Origin: Hyalella azteca
Lineage: Eukaryota > Arthropoda > Malacostraca > Amphipoda > Hyalellidae
DNA length: 64,000 nt
Direction of reading: 5' to 3'
Assembly (NCBI RefSeq): GCF_000764305.2
Contig: NW_025934863.1
Coordinates: 64,431-128,430, forward strand
In this document: piece after piece, positions 38,001 to 47,217 of the stretch
Position numbering within the stretch: position 1 is the first letter of the stretch
Layout of the letters: every line of letters starts with the position of its first letter
The notes under the pieces: generated by a model
What the model saw: only the letters and a program-made list of their open reading frames with translations
Told to the model about the DNA's origin: nothing
The model's database searches: none
Program-made: the position numbers and the translations under genes

Positions 38001-38135
38001 ACTCTACGGAGAGTTTGACCATCGACGCTGAATGGATGCATGCTTCTTCCCACGAACCGCGCCGCTGTGGCTGCAGTCCAGAGTGCAATCATCAATTTGA
38101 AATTGATTCCCCCTACCTCTCATGAATGAAGAAAC
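35088..38135. other. Noncoding stretch with an enhancer-like block
   Basis: No gene is recognised. The block at about 35.34-35.64 kb is GC-balanced and carries TTTAATTATC, CTTAATTACAG, CTTTTATGAG and TTGATTGC words compatible with homeodomain binding. The 35.99-36.28 kb plus frame (93 codons) has no known motif and lacks an ATG where it opens. 36.5-37.9 kb is strongly AT-rich. Confidence 0.4.
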
Positions 38136-38260
38136 TCAGCCACTATAAGTACAGCTGCTCGAATATCTTCGAATCTTGTTTGAATAAATCCGGCCACTAT
38201 AGGTACAGTTGCTCGCATATCTTCGAATCTTGTTTGAATAAATCCGGCCACTATAGGTAC
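38136..38260 (+). repeat. 54-bp minisatellite, truncated by adapter
   Basis: About 2.3 copies of a 54-base unit containing GCTCG(A/C)ATATCTTCGAATC, TTGTTTGAATAAATCCGGCC and ACTATAGGTAC. The third copy stops abruptly at 38260, where adapter sequence begins. The true array is therefore likely longer than shown. Confidence 0.85.
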
Positions 38261-38298
38261 CTGTCTCTTATACACATCTAGATGTGTATAAGAGACAG
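38261..38298. other. Sequencing-library contaminant: Tn5 mosaic-end junction adapter
   Basis: CTGTCTCTTATACACATCT is followed immediately by its exact reverse complement AGATGTGTATAAGAGACAG. The second half is the 19-base Tn5 transposase mosaic end used in Nextera kits, and the two halves back to back are the circularisation junction of a mate-pair library. It is not genomic. Read in one frame it gives the peptide SYTHLDVYKRQ, a signature of this contamination in predicted proteins. Confidence 0.98.
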
Positions 38299-38474
38299 GT
38301 CGAGCATTTATTCTTTGCATTTCATCCTAACCTGTAAGCACTTCACACGTAGCCATAAAATTATTGCATGGGCCATGATATTCATGAACTCCGCGAATGC
38401 TTCCGAGAAGCAATTGTAGCAAGAATATATTTTTTTATATTTTCTGCATTCAAATCGGTCGTATAATCATGAGA
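38299..38474 (+). other. Displaced 176-bp copy of 30469-30644 (assembly chimera)
   Basis: Every base from 38299 to 38474 equals 30469-30644 (offset 7830), in the same orientation. The match starts right after the adapter and ends at the N at 38475. This is the expected far end of a mate-pair fragment read through its junction, so it was placed here by gap filling and does not belong in this position. Confidence 0.95.
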
Positions 38475-38475
38475 N
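38475..38475. other. Single N closing a false gap
   Basis: This one ambiguous base lies between the chimeric insert and the next contig, which begins inside a different minisatellite. The real genomic sequence between 38260 and 38476 is unknown. Confidence 0.85.
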
Positions 38476-38616
38476 TCAAACATACAGGAAGGTGAGTCTG
38501 TCAACCATACAAACAGGTGAGTCTGTCAACCATACAAGCAGGTGATTCTGTCAACCATACAAGCAGGTGATTCTGTCAACCATACATGCAGGTGAGTCTG
38601 TCAACCATACAAGCAG
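38476..38616 (+). repeat. 25-bp minisatellite, about 5.6 copies
   Basis: The unit is TCAACCATACAAGCAGGTGA plus GTCTG, with G/T and A/G variants. The first copy starts directly at the N, so the array probably extends into the unassembled gap. Confidence 0.92.
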
Positions 38617-41369
38617 TTTTAAATTTACAGGGAAAATCATCGTGATCCCTACTTGAAGTTAAATATAATCTGTTTACCAATAATGGAAAAAGAATAAGAA
38701 AAATCACCGACAATCATTTACCGCTATTTTTCTGAGCACTTCGTATGATCTAAGTTCATTTTAATTTTATATTTTGAATAAAAGTCACGTTAAAATGTGT
38801 GACGCTAGCAACCTTGCATTATGTTTAAATTGTAATATTAATATTATAATGCATATCTTATTCACACTCCGTTGCCACACCAACCAGAGTATGCGTGATT
38901 TGAACGGGATGATGAGAACTCAAATTCATTTTTAGAAAATGCACAACTTCTCAGTGACTAAAACTTTATTATTTAGTTAGCAAATAACTAATTAAATTAG
39001 GTGAAGTGAAAAATAAAATGACTATCGTTAATCCATGATAAACACAGAGATTGCGTTGATTAAAAAAAAAGATGTTGTCATTATTAGAACAGTATTTAAA
39101 ACAATATTTTTGAGACTAAATAACATAGAGGTTGCTCGAAGGTGCTTCAATTTAAATCCAATTGTGTGTAATTTTTCGTAATTTTTCACTAAGAAACTTG
39201 ACGGTGTGAAGGTTAATTAAGTGAAATATTTTATTCCAGCTGATGCACTTGTCCCGATTAACAGGTTTATGATATTTTCAGTACTTTCATTGAGATTATT
39301 TTCATAAATTTTACTTTCTTAGGAACGGCAACAGAAAAACAATTTGAAAATGCATCCCCTCTATCACTGTGGCTCAATGTGATTGAATATAATAGCATTG
39401 CACGACCAGATTACACATATTAATAGAATAAAATATGTTTTAGAAGAAAATTTTTAGTTTTAAATTAAAAATATAAGTTAGGCACAAAAATACGCAAAGC
39501 AACACAAACGTAGGGCTGCATTGACTCTGGAGCTAGCAGCTGCGGACTGAGGATCCCAACATAGCGTTCTTTTGCATATTCATGGGGGACTGCAAGAGAC
39601 CGAGAGGGATGAGACGTAGCCAGGAGCTGTTTACATTCACTACAAAGCGAACTGCAATGTGATTAAAGACGCTTCTGCTACTTCTAATTCTTTGGCCGAG
39701 GCTCTCAAAGCACTTGTAACCTCACAGAATAATATAAGCGGATTATGAGAGGCCAGTAAATGAGCCATGAGTGGCCGCCGATGACGCGAAGATGAAATAT
39801 TGTAGATGAAAATGTCATCAGCTCGACGTTTTACATCAGAGAAGATAATTTTGAAAATTACCTATTTAGTACTATTAAAAATCAATAAATGCATTCAATT
39901 TACTGTTCTATTCCGTGATGTGTGCATAATTGTTCAGCAATAACTTGATCCACGACTGGGCTTGAGTGAACACACAACATCGCTGAGATGAACTCAACTT
40001 CACTGAGATGCAAAGATGTATTTTTTGAACACACGTAGAATACAAGAAAAATCATCCATTATTGTGATAATGTAGTACAGAAATTATCATTATCATTTGT
40101 CAGAGTAATCCTAATTTCTTTATAAATAATTAATATATTACAAATGGAAATTTGAATTCACAAGCATACATATATTTCATCAGCAATTTTGTAGGCTTCA
40201 ATTGACTTGCATTGCATTATTGAACGATCAATAGTAGAGTTAATTTAATGCATATAGTTCTTCCCTATCTCCAACACTCTTCGTGAAATAGAATTTGTCA
40301 TTATACAATCGCCATTTACATAGAAGCAACGATTTGTAAATTGGTGCTACAGCCTCTATATGATACTGATATTTACACATAGTTTTCGCAACAATATCAA
40401 TAATGCATGATGGATTATGTAGTCAAATAACTGACCACCGATAAGTTTGTACAAAATAACACCATCAGTATACATGAACAGTGAAAAATAAAAGATCCTG
40501 ATCAGAGAAACCACGCGATGAACCCCTTTACATTTTACGTCGGTGGCTGTACAGGCTCGTACAATTCGCTTACTAGAGCTAATTGCTGGTCCAGGGAGAA
40601 CAAGAGCGGTAAGATTGACATATTCGATGGTTTTGTGTGGGGGTAATTAGTGAAGGAATTTTGAGGCGGGAGTGGCGTAGAATGACGGCTCGTTACAGAG
40701 CATTTGCATACCGGAGAGCGGTGACAAAATTGTAGCCGCTTTAGTGCTCTCGTCTGAACGCCTGACAAACTAATTGATCTGGTTACGTGGGCTCCTGGAT
40801 GGCTTAGAAATGCAGATCAAACCTAATTGACATTACCATTGATTGTTTTGAACGAGGCTATGACCAGCAATGAATAATAATATCACTTTTAGATTTATAT
40901 ACGCGCCGAAAATGAAAATTATAGTTGTGTAGGTAAAAATTTTACCTCGAACGTCAAAAGTAATATTACATAAAGATTCACTCTATCTTATCCAATTTGC
41001 TCCCGTTGACTGTTGGAATTGCTGAAATCTCATCATTCATGAAAAAATATTTTTAAGGTTGCGAAAAAAATTAACTCTAATACATTTGAAGCAACTCATT
41101 CAATTCGCGCGCAATGGAATTAAGCGAAAGAAATTAATTTATTATAAAGTAACTATAATTGACCGCCCCTCTTTGCGGTCATTAGCTTTATGATCGCCGT
41201 CTATATATGCCAGGGCTAATACGGAATAATTTCAAAACGATTTTTAATTATTCGAAGTGGTTGAAAAATTGAAACTATGCAACGATTTTTACACAGAATA
41301 GTTTCTAGACGCAATAAAATTATGCCCGTAGGAGTTGTCAATGAAATTTGTGGCAAACCGACAAATTAG
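38617..41369. other. Noncoding stretch with a homeodomain-site-rich block
   Basis: No gene is recognised. The block at about 40.5-40.86 kb is GC-balanced and dense in homeodomain-type words: GCTAATTGCT, GGTAATTAGTG, AACTAATTGATC and CCTAATTGAC. It also has the octamer ATTTGCAT and ATTGATTG. This is the most enhancer-like part of the window by eye. The 39.5-39.8 kb part is also GC-balanced. Confidence 0.45.
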
Positions 41370-41516
41370 CAAAAAAATATAACTCAGTACTCACTGCAGT
41401 GAGTGACAGAAAGCGAATTTTCTCGTCGACGAAAACGTGAAGTCACGGACGGACAGACGGACATGGCGAGCACAATAGTGCATTTTTTTCATAAATGATA
41501 AAATGCGCTAAAAAGC
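41370..41516 (+). repeat. Interspersed repeat with GGACGGACAGAC core, copy 1
   Basis: In order it contains ATATAACTC, the palindrome TCACTGCAGTGA, GTGACAGAAAGCG, TTTTCTCGTCGACGAAAA, a short GGACGGACAGACGGAC run, and ATGGCGAGCACAATAGTGCA. An inverted copy sits at 61178-61344. Order and spacing are conserved apart from the length of the GGAC/AGAC run. This is a dispersed family of unknown class. Confidence 0.85.
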
Positions 41517-42106
41517 CTGAATCAACAGACAAAAAATCAACATAAGACTGCTGTGAGAAATGTTGCGAGAAAACAATAAAAATTTAAATTATAGCCGAGT
41601 ATTGAAAAGATCTCCGATCTCATCTAAGTTTGGTACCCGCTAAAAACAAAAAATTCCGTCCCCGTATTTAGTGAATGCTTGAGTATCCCCTCAATCCTGA
41701 CAGCAAAGCAAAAAATGTAAGGAAAAACTCTACGCACTAACAAGTGAAGAGTTTACTATCCCACTAATTAGCAGTGTGACACCGTTATCTAAAAAAATAG
41801 TATGTTATGCTCTTATCTGTAACGCTCTTATCTAAAACACGCATATGATTGTGTTTTCTAAAGCAATTGCAAACCACGAGCTTTGACTTGGCGCTATGAA
41901 CTTTGACGTGAACTTAATTCCGTGTGATATAAAAAAGATATGATGAATGACTATACAGAACTGGTTTTTCTTATTTGATTCTTCAGATACAAGTTCGGCC
42001 TCTTCTCCATAATGCATCAACGAGTGAAATGGCATGTAAAAAACTTAAGACCTCAGAGTAAAGAAGGCTCATACAAAATGCAGAACAAACACGATTAATT
42101 TCAATT
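41517..42106. other. Noncoding stretch
   Basis: AT-rich, with nothing recognisable. Short words such as TTATCTAAAA recur at 41.78-41.84 kb. Confidence 0.5.
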
Positions 42107-42580
42107 GTAGAATGTACGTAGAACGAACAAGCAAATTACGTAGATTCTACTTAGGATGAACAAACAAATTACGTAGAATATACGTAGAATGAACAAACAA
42201 ATTACGTAAAATTTACGTAGAATGAACAAACATATTACGTAGAATGTACGTAGAATGAACAAACAAATTACATAGAATGTAGATAGAATGAACAAACAAA
42301 TTGAATAGAATGTACGTAGAATAAACAAACAAATTTCGTAGAATGTACATAGAATGAACAAACAAATTACGTAGAATGTACATAGAATGAACAAACAAAT
42401 TACGTAAAATGTACATAGAATGAACCAACAAATTACGTAGAATGTACGTAGGATAAACAAACAAATTACGTAGAATGTACATAGAATGAACAAACAAATT
42501 ACATAGAATGTACATAGAATGAATAAAAAAAATTCGTAGAATATATGTAGAATGAGCAAACAAATTACGTAAAATGTACA
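42107..42580 (+). repeat. 33-bp minisatellite array, about 14 copies
   Basis: The unit is AGAATGTACGTAGAATGAAC plus AAACAAATTACGT, itself made of two diverged halves that share (T)AGAATG. The array ends about ten bases before a TATA box. Because 33 is divisible by three, the minus strand stays open for 152 codons with an 11-residue repeat, which I regard as an artefact. Confidence 0.93.
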
Positions 42581-42588
42581 AACCCAAG

Positions 42589-42597
42589 TATATAAAG
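42589..42597 (+). promoter_or_regulatory. Candidate TATA box for the 42643 ORF
   Basis: TATATAAAG lies 52 bases before the ATG at 42643. A start site about 30 bases downstream would leave a 5' leader of roughly 20 bases. It sits immediately after the 33-bp array. Confidence 0.3.
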
Positions 42598-42642
42598 CAC
42601 AGCCGAAATAATCACACGTAACTCTAGCACAGCAAGAATACC

Positions 42643-42852
42643 ATGGCCAGCAGCTCAGCAGTGGCGGTGGCGGGCGCTGCGCATAATATTGCCATGACGG
42701 ATATTGCGCGCGTCAACGCAGCAGCGGCGTCAGTGAAATACGACCAGACGAATTATCTGGTCCACTTAACACACGTGTTTCTGCCTGCACGCTTGATTAT
42801 TGCCAACGAAAATACCAACAATAGATCAGTCGATGTGAGATTCTTGAGTTAA
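42643..42852 (+). CDS. Candidate small gene or first exon, unknown function
   Basis: The frame is 69 codons from ATG to TAA. The start lies in a strong animal initiation context (ATACCATGG), with a TATA box upstream. Base composition turns abruptly GC-rich at the start codon, with GCG/GCC/GTG-rich codons, compared with the AT-rich array just before it. The product begins MASSSAVAVAGAAHN and is Ala-rich at first (to about residue 30), then VKYDQTNYLVHLTHVFLPA. I recognise no domain and no clear signal peptide. GTGAGA at 42835 could be a splice donor, so this may be a first exon. GC-richer sequence at 43.11-43.26 kb could hold a second exon, but none of the acceptors I tried kept the frame open. 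Confidence 0.3.
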   Translation: MASSSAVAVAGAAHNIAMTDIARVNAAAASVKYDQTNYLVHLTHVFLPARLIIANENTNNRSVDVRFLS

Positions 42853-43115
42853 AGACATTTGATGTGCACGCTTAATCACCATATAACTTCAATGTTAAGT
42901 ATTAGGCTCATCATTTTTTCTACCTCCTTAATTTTTTTAACTCTTTAAATACGAAATCGCTATAAATCCGACAAATCCGATCAACTCCTATTTTATTTCT
43001 AAATCATTATCAATTCAAAACTACACGAAAACGAGCCCTATTTAAAAAATATCTTTGTCTTCTACAGATAATACGGGATTTTGAATCTAATATTACTACA
43101 GAAATCTAGGTTGAA

Positions 43116-43337
43116 ATGCGGGCACGTGGTATGACGCATTATCACGCACCGGGCGGCTGCGTGGCGCAACGGAGCAACGAATGGGGTAGAAACATAGGCG
43201 GTATTCTAGCACGAAACGTACGCTTTCCGCCATTACAATGGCCAGCTACCAATGACTGTATGTCATTACCACTTGAAATTCCAATAAAAGAAACGGATAC
43301 AAAATCGAGTAATTCATATTTTACAAACGAAACCTAA
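43116..43337 (+). CDS. Unassigned ORF, 73 codons (doubtful)
   Basis: An ATG frame starting MRARGMTHYHAPGG in a locally GC-rich patch, ending TAA at 43335-43337. No motif is recognised. It lies 264 bases after the 42643 candidate on the same strand, so it could be part of the same transcript. Joining it by the visible AG sites near 43070 and 43101 introduces stops. Chance is also a reasonable explanation. Confidence 0.13.
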   Translation: MRARGMTHYHAPGGCVAQRSNEWGRNIGGILARNVRFPPLQWPATNDCMSLPLEIPIKETDTKSSNSYFTNET

Positions 43338-46300
43338 TCAGGTGTTATGATCTTACGTACCGAGGCTTAAAAAATGAACTCCTTCGTAAGATTTAGATTT
43401 AAGAATTATGAACAAACGATGAACGACATGAAAAGCAAATACTACAAATGCAAGAAAATTAACTGAACAGAAGCCGCTGGAGAGGTAACATCTTTCAATC
43501 AATACGATATGCTCACTGCAAAAAAAAAATCTGTATGAATGTGCCATACTAATACTGCGTACATTATTTGACATTAATCTTAAATCAAATAGTAGTAAAA
43601 CCGTAACATAGTAAATTAACACATACAGTAAGGCCTAGACAATAGAGTAGAATGTTATCTGATCCATATCTCTGCAAATGCAGTTATTCTTTACATCTAA
43701 CATTGCATTTAATATAACATTAGAGCTACGCTCAATAACGACACACGCAGCTAAGGGATCATCAGACCATCAATTAAATTTTCAAGGAATTTCATCAACT
43801 AAGGAATTTTCCTCTCAGTTCTACAATACACTTAACCTTTTTGCTTTCTTCTTCTGGTTTGCTTTTTTAAATATTAATAATGAACGAAACAACTAGATCT
43901 CACGGTAAGCAAGGGCTTACTCTGTTTTTTTCTTGTTTCACGTACATTTGAGTTTCATACACGCATCCTACTCCACTACGAAATAATAAGTCGTTTTCTA
44001 TTTGTCAGAAACAGAAGGAAATATTCTTCGCCAGTCCGCATGTCTGAACACATTAAATAATAAAATAATTATCTAACAGGTGCCCAAAATAATTGTACGC
44101 TATCGACTCTGAATGCTTTGAACTATGGAATGTTCTTGGGAAACTCTACATAATTCCATAGCAAATCTAAATGAATTTATATCAGAGACGCAATTGATGC
44201 AATTAGCAAGGAGGCTATAGCCATCATCAAAGGCTTCATTTCAGACTAATATGTATAATGACATAATATATAATGATTCTAAATGTATACAGACATCACC
44301 CACAAGCAACATTGCACTTCAGAGCGAACATGTTCAAGTGTTTTCGTGGTCGTCTTACCATCAAAATAACATAAATGAAGCAAATTAAGCGATCGTACCG
44401 TGCAATTACAAGGCACAATAACATTTTAAACGTTCAAAACATCGAACGCACTGCCCTCGAGTGTCGTTAAGCTCCTGGCAACAGAGGCCCCCAAGCCGCT
44501 TCAATATTTTTACAGGCCTTTAAATATTCGCCATTTAATGGTCTCGAGTTGTTCCGGTATCCAGTTTTATTGGAAGACGTTTCCGATATATTTTTGGTCC
44601 ATCTTAAGTAGCTTCATTATACAGATTTAATGGCAGTCTTAACTGCTCATTTCCTCGAAAGCTTTTGAGATTTTTTGGCCATTTTTGGAAATTTCCATTT
44701 GGCGTTTTCGAGGCGGCAGGCGCTGTGCTGATGATTGACTTTCAAGCCTTCAAATTTGCTTCAAAAAACTCGTTATTTTTCTAATAAAAACGAGACTACA
44801 CAATAAGACAAGAACGCATTTAGAAAGTTTGTTGAAACAAAATTTCATAATATCAGTAGCTGCTGCATGTGTTTAATCAATAATCCAGTGCTGTTATTCA
44901 CTATGAATAAATTCACAAGTTGTATCCAGCTACAATCAGAAGATATGACATGGAAGTACAAAACAATGTCGTGAAATTCTGAGAGATGTCGTAAAATTCT
45001 TACCTAGCGCCACTGAGCTGAATTATGCAGTCAAAAGTCTGTCCAAAAATCCAATGTCAGAGAGAAACATTGGCTTGACAGAGATAACCCCGTTCGACAA
45101 AACACCCAAGTTACCCTCTAGATTAACTGCCTCTGAGGTCCGGGCTGAACGACTTGTTGAAAAAAATGTCGAAGTCGCAAAGAATTGCAATCGCCGCTTA
45201 CGGCCATTAGCATAGAATTCCAGAGAGCAATTAGAGAAAGTGGCTTTCTTAGCGCAGAACTTGGAAGAAAAACACTTTTAAAAAATACTCTTGAGTTATG
45301 GAGAGTGAAGACCTGTGGCGAGCTTCGTGGCTCGCAAACACGCGCTTAGGGGACCACTTCAAGGAATGAAGGAAAAATTGCATTCTCCTTGCAAAATATT
45401 GCATCAAATGCACAAAATAATTCAGTTAGAAAACTTTAGATAAAGAAATTAAGAAAATTAAAGCAAAAAATACAATAATTGTGCCGCTTTCTCCGCAAAA
45501 GTGTCAATATTACAAGAGTTATTAGATGAGGCATTGAGCGTTTACATATGTATAACGCGAGCGTTGTAAAAAAATGCGTTATGATTTCATATCATACGTG
45601 GTGTAAGCACCAAAGTATCACTACTCAATTACACGAGATGTGCGTACATAAGACTGAGATCCAAATTGTTAAAAATCTTTTATAGTGCACGGCTTGCTTA
45701 TAAATATCAATAGAATATCATAAACATTTTTTTAGCAACACCGCATGTAAAAATTTCAGAGTGGAGCAACATTACCGAAACACAAACTCGGTCATTGAAC
45801 TGAAAACGACGATGAGACGGCAACACAACTTAGTGACTTCGCAACATCAAAAGAACCAAGGAATTTTCCTTTGATTTCATTCTTTTTATCATCTTAGAAA
45901 AGTTCCTCGACTTCGTCAAGGAAGACGAAAAATGTTAGAAAGGAATATTTTGGCAGGCAATTTTTGTCGTGTTCTTCGCATGCTAATTAATTGAGTAGTC
46001 TGGATGCGCCTCACTTTTTTAGGGCGCAAGTTTCGCATTATCTTCCAGCCCAATAACAGCCAGCGGCAATTAAAAACTTGTCCGCGGAACAGCCCTTATT
46101 TGGTTTCTTGTGTGAGAGATTAAAACAACAGCAACTTTTTCATCTCCAAGCTTCACATGAGAGAAAATATTTTAGTGCAATTAATATCTCTTGAAGTATA
46201 CATTTGCTCTGATTTCATACAGAAATTGTGAAAAAATAGGGATTAATTTTAATATTTATAAAAAAACGAAAATTAGTCGCCCGTCACTCACTCAAGACTC

Positions 46301-46690
46301 TCGTCTGACTCGGAATTCGTCCTCCGGAATATCAATCACCTAAAAATTCTAATGAAGCCCCATTTTAATTACTTTCATGTCGTGTGATCTTTGTCTCGGA
46401 AGACTTAAACCCTGAAGATCTAAAGTTCAGACGACTTTTTGGGGAAAAAAAGAGCAAGCTTAGGTCAGAAATAAACGCAGGGGCGGTTTACGTGCGTGAG
46501 GAGAATGTCATATTTTTCATGGTGATAGGAACGATGAAAGAAAGTCAGAGTTCCTGCCTTTGAGAGAAATCAAATGCCGTTTTCCTGACTAGCAAAATTT
46601 TATATTTTAAAAATAATTTTGCTAAGAGCCGGCGTATTTAGTGTAGAATCTAGCGCAAATAAATAACAGATATGTCGAGGAAATAGACAC
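43338..46690. other. Noncoding stretch
   Basis: No gene is recognised. Blocks at about 44.44-44.75 and 45.06-45.36 kb are GC-balanced. The rest is AT-rich with short homopolymers. Confidence 0.45.
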
Positions 46691-46717
46691 AATAATAATA
46701 ATGATAATGATAGTAAA

Positions 46718-46749
<32 letters not shown>

Positions 46750-46824
46750 TGATGATGATAATAATAATAATAATAATAATAATATAATAATAATATAATA
46801 ATAATAAAAATAATAATAATAATA
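46691..46824 (+). repeat. (AAT)n trinucleotide microsatellite
   Basis: A run of about 130 bases of AAT/ATA, with a short ATG/ATGATG interruption near 46745 and AATAT interruptions near 46782-46798. Minus-strand frames through it read as runs of Tyr/Ile/Leu and are artefacts. Confidence 0.95.
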
Positions 46825-47000
46825 GGCAAGGGGAATTTCAACAATTAGAAAATCATTGCTCAGCATTTAAATAATACTATCAACACGATTGCTATGGCCT
46901 GTCGTATTTCACTAAAGCAATTGATCTTGAAAGAAATAAATCATACTTTTATTAATCCAACATATAAGAGATCAAATAAAGACTATTTATCCTCTTGCTA

Positions 47001-47215
47001 CACTGTTAGAAAAAAACGGTGAAAAAACGGTCCCACTGGCGTTCTAGTGGCCGGTCGCCCCGTGAAAATAAACTGTTTCGCCGTTTTTATCAGATGTTTT
47101 ACGGATTTCTAGTGTTAAATTAGAGTAAAAACGGCGAAACGGTGTTTCTTTTCACGTGCCGACCGGCCACTGAAACGCCGATATAATAACGTTAACGGTA
47201 ATTTTTCTAACAGTG
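47001..47215. mobile_element. MITE with long inverted repeats, Tc1/mariner type (TA target)
   Basis: The element starts CACTGTTAGAAAAA and ends TTTTTCTAACAGTG, an exact 14-base terminal inverted repeat, and is flanked on both sides by TA (46999-47000 and 47216-47217). Inside, GTGGCCGGTCG and CGACCGGCCAC, and TTTCGCCGTTTTTA and TAAAAACGGCGAAA, show that the inverted similarity continues over most of the 215 bases. It therefore folds into one long hairpin around a short centre near 47092-47126. There is no coding capacity, so it would depend on a transposase elsewhere. TA duplication and the CACTG-type end fit Tc1/mariner; the family assignment is by these features only. Confidence 0.88.
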
Positions 47216-47217
47216 TA

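Noticed and set aside
38120..38320. 66-codon minus-strand frame
   Set aside because: It runs through the library adapter (giving SYTHLDVYKRQ) and the 54-bp repeat, so it is artificial.
42101..42587. 152- and 124-codon minus-strand ORFs resembling membrane proteins
   Set aside because: They are read-through of a 33-bp array in which the 11-residue repeat has no stop. The hydrophobicity follows from the repeat's base content.
46600..46866. Tyr/Ile/Leu-rich frames
   Set aside because: They are read-through of the (AAT)n microsatellite.
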